Shown in pieces: positions 31,124 through 40,775 of a stretch of DNA of 63,385 nt; the stretch's first letter is position 1, and each line of letters starts with the position of its first letter. The position numbers and the translations under genes are program-made. Source of the stretch: Fibrobacter sp. UBA4297 (lineage in GTDB: Bacteria > Fibrobacterota > Fibrobacteria > Fibrobacterales > Fibrobacteraceae). The DNA lies in assembly GCF_002394865.1 (NCBI RefSeq), contig NZ_DGUZ01000010.1:166262-229646 (forward strand), given 5' to 3'. A model generated the notes under the pieces. It saw only the letters and a list, made by a program, of their open reading frames with translations. It made no database searches and had not been told where the DNA came from.

Positions 31124-33127
31124 TTACTTTATTGTAATCTTTGCTGTCTTTGTAAAGCCTTCAGTCGAAATTTTTAAGATTGTAGCTCCGCGCGGCAAGT
31201 GGCCGAGATTGACTTTAGCTGATGCGCCTATATCGATGGTTTCGAGCAGATGGCCGACCATGTCGAATATCTGAATGCGTGCGTGTGATGTACTTGCGAG
31301 GTTTACCGTCAGTTCGTTGCTAGCGAAACTGAAATGGAGGGAATTGTGCAAGGCGATATCCATCTTTGTGGTCTTGCTGGACGAAGATTTTTCATTTTTG
31401 CTCGAAGAGCTTGAACTTGCGGTGTTCTCCTTGCTGCTTGAAGATTTTGCGGAAGAGCTAGAACTTGCAACGCTGCTCGAGGACTTTGCAGAACTGGAAC
31501 TTACGACGCTGCTGGAACTGCTTGCTTCACCGCTCGAAGAACTTGCTACTTCTTTACTGCTAGATGATGATTCAGTTTTGCTCTTGACGATGATAGCTGC
31601 TTTTGCGGTAGCCGTGTTTTTCTTGCCGTCAATATTGTTCCCTTCAACAGTTAATTCGATTGTATAAGAGTTTACACTGTTTTCTTCGCTTACCTTGCCC
31701 GAGAACGTTACCGTTTTCTCGTCTTTATTCTGAGTGTACGCAACGCCCTTGGGAATTGTGCCGCCGATGGAAATGCTCTTTGCGTAATCGTACTTGAATA
31801 TGAGCGGTTCGATTTCGTCGCCTACAAATACGGTCTGTGTTTCTTTGCCGCTGGTCAAAGAGACTGTAGCTGGGTTCGGTTGGACGTTGAGCGTAACGTA
31901 GGCGGTATCCTTGTTAATCTCTCCTTCAACGACGATTGCGATTTTGTATTCGCCTTCGGAAAGGGCGCTGACCGTTCCAGAAAGTGTCAAGGTCTGCTTT
32001 TCGTTGTCGGGTGTTAGTGCGAATTTCCCGTTAGGTTGTCCGGAGATGTTGTCTAATTTGGTTACATTTTCGAAATTGAATACGACAGGTTCGATTTCGT
32101 CTCCAGCCTTCACGGTTTGCGAAGTACTGCCGCTAACATGCTCCAGTTTTGTTACCCCAGGCTTGTGTGTCACATTGATCGTGGCGGAGGCTTCGGCATC
32201 GTTGTCGTTCCCTTTTGCGGTGACAGTAATGGTGTAAACCTGGTCGCCATTTGTTACCGGGATGTTCCCTGAAATGATGATAAGGTCTTTTTCCTTGTCC
32301 TGGCTGATTTCAAGAGTTTTGGGGATTCCTGAAATACTGTAGTTCTGCATGTGCGCATACCGGAACGCGATTGGCTTGATTTCATCACCGGCAACAACAT
32401 TCTGTGTTTCGTTTTCGTTTGTGACTAATGTTGTTGTAAAAGGCTTGTGGTTTACTTTAATTGTGCCGTTAAAGACGATGGAATCTTTTTCCGTAATGTA
32501 GGCTGCAAGTCTATAATTAAAATCGCCATCGGGATGGTCCTGGCCCGTGGCACCCGAAATTGTAATTATAGCAGATTCGTCGTCTATTTTTGCCGAAATT
32601 CCCTCAGGCACGCCAGAAAGATTTGCTTTAAGCAATTCTGTATAACCGAACACAATGGGTTCTATCTCATCGCTTGCGGTAACTGTTTGGTCAAGGCTTC
32701 CGCTGACATGCTCCACTTGTTCATTTAACGGGGTGACGTTTATACCGGTTGTGATTTGCAGGTATTCATGGGCATAATTCCCAGCTGCGGTAAATGACAT
32801 TTCGTATTCGTGCCCGGGGGTGTTAGCCGGAATGCGACCGGATATGGTGCACTCGGCTTTACTGCTTGGCAGTGTGCCGCAATCCAATTTCAGTCCCAGC
32901 GTCTTGACCGTTGTATTTACCGGGTAATTGATATAAAAATCATAAACTCGATTGAGTTCCGTAATTTCGTAAACGACAGGTTCGATGACGTCTCCCGCTT
33001 TTACCGTCTGCACCGACTTTCCGCTGATGAGCCTATGGCTTATGTGAGTATTGAATTGGGCTATGGCGGTTTGCGTCATAGCCAATAGGGCTGCGGTGAA
33101 CAGGGAAAGTCCGTGAAGCTTTTTCAT
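31124..33127 (-). CDS. Secreted Ig-like repeat protein with poly-Ser linker and C-terminal sorting-like domain
   Basis: The protein is 667 residues with a signal peptide (MKKLHGLSLFTAALLAMTQT, cut after AIA). Five tandem beta-sandwich-like repeats of about 90-100 residues follow. Each opens with Q(T/N)V.A(G)DEIEP(V/I).F.Y and ends with a T-rich strand. A Ser-rich linker (about 510-585, blocks such as ASSSSSVVSS) joins a final roughly 80-residue domain. That domain (RIQIFDMVGHLLETIDIGA...LPRGATILKIST) resembles the type A sorting domain of type IX secretion. Poly-Ser linkers are typical of Fibrobacter surface proteins. It is probably a surface adhesin or scaffold; the ligand is unknown. Confidence 0.82.
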   Translation of the reverse strand: MKKLHGLSLFTAALLAMTQTAIAQFNTHISHRLISGKSVQTVKAGDVIEPVVYEITELNRVYDFYINYPVNTTVKTLGLKLDCGTLPSSKAECTISGRIPANTPGHEYEMSFTAAGNYAHEYLQITTGINVTPLNEQVEHVSGSLDQTVTASDEIEPIVFGYTELLKANLSGVPEGISAKIDDESAIITISGATGQDHPDGDFNYRLAAYITEKDSIVFNGTIKVNHKPFTTTLVTNENETQNVVAGDEIKPIAFRYAHMQNYSISGIPKTLEISQDKEKDLIIISGNIPVTNGDQVYTITVTAKGNDNDAEASATINVTHKPGVTKLEHVSGSTSQTVKAGDEIEPVVFNFENVTKLDNISGQPNGKFALTPDNEKQTLTLSGTVSALSEGEYKIAIVVEGEINKDTAYVTLNVQPNPATVSLTSGKETQTVFVGDEIEPLIFKYDYAKSISIGGTIPKGVAYTQNKDEKTVTFSGKVSEENSVNSYTIELTVEGNNIDGKKNTATAKAAIIVKSKTESSSSSKEVASSSSGEASSSSSVVSSSSAKSSSSVASSSSSAKSSSSKENTASSSSSSKNEKSSSSKTTKMDIALHNSLHFSFASNELTVNLASTSHARIQIFDMVGHLLETIDIGASAKVNLGHLPRGATILKISTEGFTKTAKITIK

Positions 33128-33206
33128 AAAATCCCCTTTGAATATGGTATGGTTTAGCCTACTTGTTAATGATAGAAATAAAATTTTATGGCGTTTGTAC
33201 GTTTGT

Positions 33207-33977
33207 TCATTTTACGGCCAAATCTACGACGAGGGCAATTGCCATACCGATACTACAGACGCTGATGAAGCGCTGGATGAATTTGTTGCCTTTCTTGCGT
33301 TGCGTGAAACTGCCAAGGTAGCCGCCAAACCATGCGCCTGCCGCCATGATGATGGCGATGGGCCAGTCGATTTTTCCGGCAATTCCCAGTGCAACCGTGC
33401 TTACGATCAGGAACACATTCGTGAGTGCGTTCTTGATGGCGTTCACGTGAATCGGGTCAAGACCCGTGTAGCGCGTGAGTCCAAAAATTTGTACAAAACC
33501 GACACCCACCTGCACAATGCAGCCATATATGGCGATACCGAAAAATCCGAGGGCGCCTTTGATGGTGAGCTTTTCGGGAGGTGTCTCAGGGGGCTTTCCG
33601 AGAATGTCCTTGCGCAAGTTGCTCATGACCACCACAAGGCATATCACGACGGCGAGAATCGCCTGAAATAGTTTATCGCCAATGCGAACCAAGAAGCATG
33701 CGCCAAGGAGTGCACCGAAGAAAGTCGGCAACAAGAGCTGCAAGAAAATTTTTTTGTTCAGGTAGCCGTGACGCGCAAGATTATAGGCGCTGCTGAAGTT
33801 CCCGATAATGAGCCCGATGCGGTTTGTGCCGTTTGCGACAGTCGCAGGAAGCCCGAGAAAAATCATGATGGGGAGGCTAAGCGTGGAACCTCCGCCTGCG
33901 ATGCTGTTGATGAGGCTTACGACTGCACCCAAAATAAAGAACGCCGGGTACTGGGCGTAATTCCACCATTCTGTCAC
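33207..33977 (-). CDS. TSUP family (TauE/SafE-like) membrane transporter
   Basis: The protein is 256 residues with about eight TM helices and the family N-terminal motif SLINSIAGGGSTLSLP. The second half repeats the fold (FGIAIYGCIVQVGVGFVQI). TSUP proteins export small sulfonates, sulfite or other organic anions; the substrate here is unknown. Its ATG overlaps the stop of the upstream lipoprotein gene by 4 nt (33974-33977), so the two are translationally coupled. Confidence 0.88.
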   Translation of the reverse strand: MTEWWNYAQYPAFFILGAVVSLINSIAGGGSTLSLPIMIFLGLPATVANGTNRIGLIIGNFSSAYNLARHGYLNKKIFLQLLLPTFFGALLGACFLVRIGDKLFQAILAVVICLVVVMSNLRKDILGKPPETPPEKLTIKGALGFFGIAIYGCIVQVGVGFVQIFGLTRYTGLDPIHVNAIKNALTNVFLIVSTVALGIAGKIDWPIAIIMAAGAWFGGYLGSFTQRKKGNKFIQRFISVCSIGMAIALVVDLAVK

Positions 33978-35269
33978 TTGGCGAGTTCCTTTTCAATAAA
34001 CTTTCTGTTGCTTTCGACTTTCTCGCGCTGCGTTGTTTCCGGGAATTCCGCAAGGCACTTGTCGAGTGGTGCGATGGCGTCGTTCAGCAGTTTCTTTTTC
34101 TTTTCTTCGTCCGTTTGCTTTAGAGACTTTGCAAAAATTTGCGATGTCGTTTTGCGCTGCTTGTTGCAATAAGCATCAGCAAGGGCGATGTACTTTTCGT
34201 TTGCTTCTTTGCGGAGCTTGCTCGTCTTGAGTTTGTTCAGCAAATCCTTTGCCTTGTCAAACTTCTCGTTTGCGATGAGCGTGTCTGCTTTCGCAAGTGC
34301 TGCGGCGGGGTCTTGCTTTTCCCACATTTTGGCGGTTTCGGAGTTGGTCGCCTTTTCGAGCTCTTCGATGTGATTCAGGAATGCCTGCACTTGTAGCGTG
34401 TCTTCGAAATCGCGGTAGCGGATGCGGAATGTTTCGGTCTGCTTGCGGGCTTCTGCAAATTGCGCTTTTTCGTCGGCGAGAATCTTGATTTCGTCAAATT
34501 CTTTCGATGCCTTCTTGAGTGTGTTTGAATAAGCGATTTTCTTCTGGCCTTTCGCCCAGTTTGCAAGCGAGTCGCCAGGAGCGAGCTGCGAAATCAAGCT
34601 GTCCGCCGTTTCGGCGACCATGCTGTACGAGGCTTGCACGCGGTTCATGTTCTGAATCTGGAGTGCCATGGATTCGAATTCTTTTGCCTTTTCTTCGCGG
34701 CGCTTGCCGAAAGCTTCGCGGAGCGTGTCCGAATGCGCTTGCCATTTTTCCCACATCGGCGCCATTGTCGAGAAACTATTCAAGATGACGGAGGCGGAGT
34801 CCGTTTGGCCTGCGCGGCTGAGCGTGTCGGCGTAGCTAAAGACGTAATTGGCGAGTGCGGGGAATGCCTTGTACGGGTCCATCGTCGTTTCGAGTGTGCA
34901 ATGCGAAAAATGCGTCTTGTCGCATGGCGGCAACATCATGAGTACCGTATCGACTCGAGTTTGTACGAGAACTGTTGGCGTCTGGTCGGGCGTTGTGATG
35001 CTGAACTGGTCGGGTGTCGAAATTTTGAACTGGTCGAGAAGTTGTGACGCGCTATCGCCGGTGACGACCTGCATTTCGGTGTGCGTGCCGGTCTGTGTCT
35101 CGGCGGATTGGACCGTGTCTTGCCCGATGATTTTCGTGAACGGAGCGGGTTCAGTTTTGCTTGAAGGGTTTGCGTCTGGCGACGGACATTGGCTTGTGCC
35201 GATGCATGCGGTAAGAGAGAATGCAGAGGCAAGTGTTGCAACCTGAACGAGAACCGTAGATTTTGACAT
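33974..35269 (-). CDS. Periplasmic lipoprotein, helical, unknown function
   Basis: The protein is 431 residues with a lipoprotein signal (LASAFSLTAC, Cys22). A low-complexity region is followed by a long Lys/Glu/Ala-rich helical part with TPR-like periodicity (EDTLQVQAFLNHIEELEKAT, KFDKAKDLLNKLKTSKLRKE). It resembles periplasmic TPR lipoproteins of the YfgC/BamD kind in composition only; I cannot name a family. It is translationally coupled to the TSUP permease downstream. Confidence 0.8.
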   Translation of the reverse strand: MSKSTVLVQVATLASAFSLTACIGTSQCPSPDANPSSKTEPAPFTKIIGQDTVQSAETQTGTHTEMQVVTGDSASQLLDQFKISTPDQFSITTPDQTPTVLVQTRVDTVLMMLPPCDKTHFSHCTLETTMDPYKAFPALANYVFSYADTLSRAGQTDSASVILNSFSTMAPMWEKWQAHSDTLREAFGKRREEKAKEFESMALQIQNMNRVQASYSMVAETADSLISQLAPGDSLANWAKGQKKIAYSNTLKKASKEFDEIKILADEKAQFAEARKQTETFRIRYRDFEDTLQVQAFLNHIEELEKATNSETAKMWEKQDPAAALAKADTLIANEKFDKAKDLLNKLKTSKLRKEANEKYIALADAYCNKQRKTTSQIFAKSLKQTDEEKKKKLLNDAIAPLDKCLAEFPETTQREKVESNRKFIEKELAK

Positions 35270-35432
35270 GAAACACTCCGAAAAAGTTCAATATTCCTGC
35301 GTTATCAAAGATAATAATTAGAATGTGTAAAACCTAGTGCAGTCAATAGTCATTGGTCATTAGTTGTTAGAAGCCGTGATGGCTTCTGCTGCTTAAGCTA
35401 TTGACTAATGACCAACAGCTGATAACTAATTG
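35270..35432. repeat. Intergenic inverted CTAATGACCAA-type element with central hairpin
   Basis: 35340-35369 (CAATAGTCATTGGTCATTAG and on) and 35399-35432 (TTGACTAATGACCAA and on) are imperfect inverted copies. They flank a perfect hairpin AGAAGCC (35370-35376), loop GTGAT, GGCTTCT (35382-35388). The unit resembles the tracts at 18068-18270 and 60861-60911. It lies just 3' of the PBP gene. Confidence 0.6.
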
Positions 35433-38400
35433 TTACTCAGCATCGGCTTCGATAGGTACGAATGCGTTTTGGCTGCTGAAGTTTTCGGGCAAATCCCAGT
35501 CGTCATCCTTTGGCATGGCGGCTTGCGGTTTTGGCGGCTGAACTGGCGTGAACGTCTGCTGCGGATCAAGTGGAATCTGCTTTGCGGCTTCCTTTGCCTT
35601 CTTGATGGAATCTGCCTTCATGACTTCTGAAACTGGCCTTGCATCAGCAGGGATGACTTGTTGCGGCTTCGGCGCACTTGTGATTGGCGCTGTCCCAGCT
35701 TGCGCAGTAGCGGGCTGTGCGACACTGGGCGCGGCTTCTTGTGCTTTAACCGTCGCGGAATCTGTTGCGTTTCCGGTTTGCGGTGGCGTGCTTGCCTGCG
35801 GCATTGGCAGGCTCACGACAATTCCAGATTTTGCAATTGTTTCAGCGGCTATCTTTTGCACTTGCGGCGGCGTGAATCCCGGCACATCGAGCCACGGGAG
35901 CGGGCGGCCTTTTTCTCCGTTCACCAAAGCTTCACCGGTCATCGGGTCTACCGTGAGTTCACCGCGTTCGTTTGTCAGCATCAACGGCACTTCGCCCGTG
36001 GCGATCATCGAAATGTCGAGGAAGTCGATTTGCTTCGGGATGCCGAGAATGTCTATTTCTTCCTTCGCAAACGTTGCCCATTGCGGCAAACCACCCGAGG
36101 CGCCTGCAATACGCGTGCGTCCCGATTTCAAAGGCTTGTTGTCGTCAAAGCCCACATAGCTACCAATGGCAATCACGGAATCCAGTGCGATGCCGTTCTT
36201 TTCCTTGACGTACGTCGGGAGCGCACCAAGGAACGCCACGTTGCGGTAATCGTTTGTCGTACCCGTCTTGCCCATCACCGGGTAACGGAGCTTTGAGGCC
36301 CCTTCTGGATTCTTGACGCTCAGTGCGGTGAGCTGGCTGTGTGCCGTACCGTTCGTGAACACGGAGCGCAACATCACGCCCATCTGCGTTGTCACGGTAT
36401 CGTCAAGCACCGTCATCGATTCCATCTTGTTCCTGAAAATCGTACGTCCGTCGCGGTTCTTGATTTCCTTGATAAAGCAGGCTTCGGTCCAGTTGGCGTC
36501 TTTGCATTTGAAAATCTTGCCCGTGAGGAGCGTCTGGTAGGCTGTCGTGATTTCGGCAAGCGTAATGTCGTTTACGCCGAGTGGCATACTGAACACTTTC
36601 TGCAATTTTTGGTGGATGCCGATTTCGTTTGCGAAGCGGGCGTAGTCGGCCATCGCAAGCGCACGGCGGTAATCCGGCCAGTAACGCAGATGAGCCATGT
36701 CAAAGTAATCTGCATCGCTATCGACCGGTTCAATCATGGCGTTCAAACGTTTAAAGTCGGCAAGCGTAAAGTTTTCAATTAGCTGTACGGAATCGAGCGG
36801 CAACAGCTTTGTCGATTCATCCGGGTCGAGCTCCTGTATTTCGCGGGCGCGCCAGATTTCAGAGTAACGCTTGAAGTTGTGGTTTACGTACTTCGTAATT
36901 TTCGGGTCGCGCTTCGCTTGTTTCAAACCGATGTCCGTAAACGTGCCGTAGCGCAAGTTCTGCACGGCGCGGGCCTGCAATACCTTGCCGTCGTTCATAT
37001 AACGTTCCACGAGCGCATCGCGTGCCTTCGTGAATTCGATTTCGCGCTTGACGTCTTCCTTCATCATGAGGCCGAACTTGTCGCGCAAACGTTCCACGAA
37101 CTTGATGCGTTCTTCGTCCGGACTGCGGGCAAAGCCGTTTTCGCAGGCAACGTCTTCGAATTCCTTGTCCGAGAGCTTGTCCATGAGGTGTTCCAAAAGC
37201 CAAATACTTGCAATGTTTTCGGAACGCGTGGCGGCCCATGCAATGCTGACAACGTCACCCTTGTTTTTGTGGTCTGGGCGCGGGAAGTAGAACTGGTTCC
37301 CGTACTGGAAGACGTTGAATTCGTTTTCGAGATTGTCGAGGTAGTTCCAGTGGTACTTGAGGGCGAGAGCGTAAAGAATCGGCTTCCAGCTAGAACCGAG
37401 CTGACGAAGCGCCTTGAAGCTACGGTCAAATCCTGTGTTGTGGAAACCGCCCTGGCTTGCGAGCACCTTGCCGTTCTGGATGGCGACGAGGGCGCCTTGC
37501 AGCACCGGTTCTGTTTCAATCTTGCACTGGGCGTAACCGTCAATCGGGGTTTCGTCAATAATGCTCACGAGGAGAATGGCGCCCGGCTTGAGCTGGGTCG
37601 CGAGAATCTTGTTCACATCGCCACCGGCGAGTTTGGCAAAGTCGTTTACGGATTGCTCCGTGACAATGCCCTTGAGCTGTCCGAAGTTCAACTTAAGCGA
37701 TTGCAGTCTGCCGGTCGTATCGTAGAAAACGCTATCCACGGCGCCGTAGAGGTAATCGCCCTTGCGAGCGGTGCGGGCGCGGTTTGCGAATTGCGCCTTC
37801 GGGAGCACAAAGCCACCGAGCTGTAGTTGCAAGTTACTGATGTTTGTCTGCAATGCGCGTTTGGCGGCGTCCTGCGACTTGGCGTTCAAAGTTGTCGTGA
37901 TTTCGAGCTGTGCCTTGCGCCAATCTTCGATACCTTCCTGCTGGAAAAGTTCGTGGAAAAAGTCGCTGTCGAGGCGTTCTTCCAAGCGTTCAAGTGTCGT
38001 GCTCATCGTGAAGCGGAAATTGCCGTGGTTGAATTCCAAGGGCTTTGCAATGGCTGCGTCCATGTCGGCCTGCTCAATGTAGCCTTCTTCGACCATGCGT
38101 CCGAGCACATACTTGAGTCGGGCCTCGCCGCGGGCAATCGCCTTTTGCCTGCGTTCTTCGGTGCGCTGGATAAACGGGTCGTAGTTGAACGGCCCCTTGA
38201 CCGAGCCTGCAATGAAGGCGCATTCGGCGAGCGTGAGGTCCTTGAGTTCCTTGTTAAAGAAATACTGGGCTGCGATAGCCACACCCTTGCCCGTACCCGA
38301 AACGTGGAACTGGTTCAGGTAAAATTCCAGGATGTCTTCCTTGGTAAAATGCTTCTCCATGCGGAGCGCGTTCAAAAATTCCTTGAGCTTTTCCTTGATG

Positions 38401-38825
38401 CTGCGTTCTTCACGACCAAAAATGTTCTTGACAGCCTGCTGCGTGAGCGAGGAGCCGCCTTGGCTCATTCGCCCAGACTTGACGTTGTTGACCATGGCGC
38501 GCATGAACCCCTTGAGGTCGTAACCGTTGTGGGTCCAGTAGCGGGAGTCTTCGGCCGCGATAAGGGCGTTGATCAAGTTGACCGGAATATCGCCGTAGGG
38601 CACGTAAACGCGGTGGTTGGCGTCGAAGAATGCCCCGAGCAGGTTTTCGCCGTCTTCGTAGAAGACGCGGGTTTCGCCGGAGAGCACCTGCAAAATATTG
38701 GCGCGGTTAAACTGGTTGTCCGGATCGCGTTCGGGGAGAATCTTGAACACGACGATGTAAAAGGGGATGTAGCAAATCAGGGCTACAAGGAAAATGGCGA
38801 CGATGATTTTAACAAACTTATTCAT
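35433..38825 (-). CDS. Class A penicillin-binding protein (PBP1-type transglycosylase/transpeptidase)
   Basis: The protein is 1130 residues. There is one N-terminal TM anchor (about 6-30). The glycosyltransferase domain has AAEDSRYWTHNGYD (catalytic Glu near 92), GGSSLTQQAVKN and KILEFY-type motifs. The transpeptidase has SxxK in LGSSWKP (Ser near 478), SEN near 536, and KTG in MGKTGTTNDY near 850. The gap of about 310 residues between SxN and KTG is much larger than usual. After the fold comes a Pro/Ala/Gln-rich tail of about 150 residues. It polymerises and crosslinks peptidoglycan. It is close to PBP1A in plan. Confidence 0.92.
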   Translation of the reverse strand: MNKFVKIIVAIFLVALICYIPFYIVVFKILPERDPDNQFNRANILQVLSGETRVFYEDGENLLGAFFDANHRVYVPYGDIPVNLINALIAAEDSRYWTHNGYDLKGFMRAMVNNVKSGRMSQGGSSLTQQAVKNIFGREERSIKEKLKEFLNALRMEKHFTKEDILEFYLNQFHVSGTGKGVAIAAQYFFNKELKDLTLAECAFIAGSVKGPFNYDPFIQRTEERRQKAIARGEARLKYVLGRMVEEGYIEQADMDAAIAKPLEFNHGNFRFTMSTTLERLEERLDSDFFHELFQQEGIEDWRKAQLEITTTLNAKSQDAAKRALQTNISNLQLQLGGFVLPKAQFANRARTARKGDYLYGAVDSVFYDTTGRLQSLKLNFGQLKGIVTEQSVNDFAKLAGGDVNKILATQLKPGAILLVSIIDETPIDGYAQCKIETEPVLQGALVAIQNGKVLASQGGFHNTGFDRSFKALRQLGSSWKPILYALALKYHWNYLDNLENEFNVFQYGNQFYFPRPDHKNKGDVVSIAWAATRSENIASIWLLEHLMDKLSDKEFEDVACENGFARSPDEERIKFVERLRDKFGLMMKEDVKREIEFTKARDALVERYMNDGKVLQARAVQNLRYGTFTDIGLKQAKRDPKITKYVNHNFKRYSEIWRAREIQELDPDESTKLLPLDSVQLIENFTLADFKRLNAMIEPVDSDADYFDMAHLRYWPDYRRALAMADYARFANEIGIHQKLQKVFSMPLGVNDITLAEITTAYQTLLTGKIFKCKDANWTEACFIKEIKNRDGRTIFRNKMESMTVLDDTVTTQMGVMLRSVFTNGTAHSQLTALSVKNPEGASKLRYPVMGKTGTTNDYRNVAFLGALPTYVKEKNGIALDSVIAIGSYVGFDDNKPLKSGRTRIAGASGGLPQWATFAKEEIDILGIPKQIDFLDISMIATGEVPLMLTNERGELTVDPMTGEALVNGEKGRPLPWLDVPGFTPPQVQKIAAETIAKSGIVVSLPMPQASTPPQTGNATDSATVKAQEAAPSVAQPATAQAGTAPITSAPKPQQVIPADARPVSEVMKADSIKKAKEAAKQIPLDPQQTFTPVQPPKPQAAMPKDDDWDLPENFSSQNAFVPIEADAE

Positions 38826-39002
38826 ATTTACGTAAATTATTGAGTATTAACGATTTACAAGATATAAAAGTTTTGAGGGGGTGACCTGCCCAGGGATCCG
38901 TAATATGTAAAAATTAGGGGCTTTTTTGTGGAAAAACGATGAATTTGGCTGTTACCCCTTGAAATTATGGCGAAATTTTGTTAAAATTTGGGTCCCCAAG
39001 AT

Positions 39003-39091
39003 GGGAAGATGGCCGAGTTGGCCGAAGGCGCGTCCCTGCTAAGGACGTATAGGACTTAATCCTATCGCGAGTTCGAATCTCGCTCTTCCCG
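39003..39091 (+). tRNA. tRNA-Ser (anticodon GCT)
   Basis: The acceptor arms GGGAAGA (39003-39009) and TCTTCCC (39084-39090) pair. The anticodon stem CGTCC/GGACG holds loop CTGCTAA with GCT. A long variable arm (ATAGG...CCTAT) identifies a class II tRNA. The T loop is TTCGAAT. The discriminator is G39091 and CCA is not encoded. It reads AGC and AGU codons. Confidence 0.95.
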
Positions 39092-39099
39092 CTGAAAAG

Positions 39100-39127
39100 C
39101 CCCGAGTCGAAAGACTCGGGGTTTTTT
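39100..39127 (+). terminator. Intrinsic terminator after tRNA-Ser
   Basis: CCCCGAGTC (39100-39108), loop GAAA, GACTCGGGG (39113-39121), then six T. This is a textbook terminator 9 nt after the tRNA. A second GC hairpin (39141-39160) follows it and belongs to the intergenic repeat class. Confidence 0.92.
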
Positions 39128-39182
39128 CTTACACTCGTCACCCCGGCCATCGTGCCGGGGTCGCTATTCACGTTACAAGCTG

Positions 39183-40775
39183 CTAACTTTTCAATTTACC
39201 TTTATTTATATACATGAACGTGTCGGCTCTCTTGAGCACATCCTTTACACATTCATCGACCTGTGGGCTGAATTCCGCCATGCCGACTGCAAACGAAATG
39301 CTCTCCTTTGGGACGTCTGGCTTGCGGTTTACGGATGATTTCAGCTTTTCAAAAAGTTCTGTGCGTTTTTCGTACTGTTCGCCAAACAGGATGATGACGA
39401 ATTCATCACCACCGATGCGGTAGACCGGACTGTGCTTGAAAATATCGCAGAAGACCTTGCTGCAGTTCTTGAGGTATTCGTCGCCCATGTCGTGCCCGAA
39501 CGTGTCATTGATGACTTTCAGGTCGTTCACATCGCATTCTAAGATTGCAAATTTTAGTTTATCCTTAGCCTTGATTTCTGCATCGATGAGATCGCTTTTA
39601 GCCTTGAATGCTGCGATACTCCCGACGCCTGTTAACGGATCCTTGTTCGCGATGAGCTTTGTGTGCTGGAGGTCTTTTCTCAGCTTTAACGCCGTCTCCT
39701 CAAGGCGGTGCTCAATTTCGACATTGATGATGCCTACGACGAAAGACTGCGTGTTGCCCTTGTCTGTAGCGATTTTCAGGCGGAAGTGTTCGATATGGTC
39801 GTCAATTTTTGCAAGGAACGGGAGCGTGTAATAGGGCGTTGTACGGATGATTTCCTTGCATTTCTCGAGAGTCGATTTCTCGATGAAGTCGCTGAACTCG
39901 TTCGGGACAAAAATTCGCTTCATCAGGTTGTCGAAGCTGTTTGGGTCGGTAGCAGTACGGCTCTCGGCCAAAAGCGGCGCAAACCTATTGCTGACCTGGT
40001 AATACTTTATCTGATTCCTGGCCGTGTTGACGTACATAACAAGGTCGTAGTCCGCGGAAAGCCCGGCGATGATGACCGCCCTTTGCGACAGGTCCCTGTT
40101 TCGCGTAATCTTCGAAATGAAAAATGCGTAGATAGTGCAGCAGCCGAGCATGTAGCCGATGGAATCGCAGGGCGCGAGCGGATATGCCTTTTGGAGGAGG
40201 CCACAGAGGATTGGCGCCAGGATGAACAGGATGCTTGCGGTGAAGTGGCGGCGTGCACTGATTTTTCGGGCCCTTATAAATTTGTATGCGGCAAACAGTG
40301 CGATGAGGAAAAATGTGGAGTATTTACAGTAGTAAAGCAGGTTGCGCCCAGACCGTGCGATGTATGCCCCATCTGCGCCTATGTCAAAAATAAATCGCGA
40401 CTTGATGTTCACGATGAGCAATATAAACTGGAAAAGCACAAGTGCAATCGAGAGCATCTTGGCAGGAATCGCCTTTTCACGTTCAATATTGATAAAATTC
40501 AAAATATAGCTCAGCCATATATACGCCGAAACGGCCGCCGCCAGGTGAAAAATCGTCGAAGATACGAAAAATGGCGTAGTGCTGTCAAAAAATCCACCGC
40601 CGAGGACACCCCAAATGCCGTCCTGAAGGCAAAAAAGAATGGTCCAGTTGGAGAGGAATAGAAAGTCCTTGTCTGTCTTTTCGCTTTTGTCCAAGGCAGA
40701 CCTGAACTGATTCATGAAAATCAGCAAAACGAGCGCACATGTGAATGCTAGTACATAGTATAGCGAATTAACCAT
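39183..40775 (-). CDS. Membrane-bound diguanylate cyclase
   Basis: The protein is 530 residues. The N-terminal about 215 residues hold seven likely TM helices. A middle region (about 225-350) looks PAS-like. The GGDEF domain (about 370-530) has DPLTGVGSIAAFKAK, the NDTFGHDMGDEYL helix and the intact active site YRIGGDEFVIILFG (GGDEF at 455-459). The residues just upstream (FKHSPVYRIGG) do not form an RxxD inhibitory site, so it may lack product feedback. It makes c-di-GMP. It is a single gene; the signal is unknown. Confidence 0.92.
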   Translation of the reverse strand: MVNSLYYVLAFTCALVLLIFMNQFRSALDKSEKTDKDFLFLSNWTILFCLQDGIWGVLGGGFFDSTTPFFVSSTIFHLAAAVSAYIWLSYILNFINIEREKAIPAKMLSIALVLFQFILLIVNIKSRFIFDIGADGAYIARSGRNLLYYCKYSTFFLIALFAAYKFIRARKISARRHFTASILFILAPILCGLLQKAYPLAPCDSIGYMLGCCTIYAFFISKITRNRDLSQRAVIIAGLSADYDLVMYVNTARNQIKYYQVSNRFAPLLAESRTATDPNSFDNLMKRIFVPNEFSDFIEKSTLEKCKEIIRTTPYYTLPFLAKIDDHIEHFRLKIATDKGNTQSFVVGIINVEIEHRLEETALKLRKDLQHTKLIANKDPLTGVGSIAAFKAKSDLIDAEIKAKDKLKFAILECDVNDLKVINDTFGHDMGDEYLKNCSKVFCDIFKHSPVYRIGGDEFVIILFGEQYEKRTELFEKLKSSVNRKPDVPKESISFAVGMAEFSPQVDECVKDVLKRADTFMYINKGKLKS

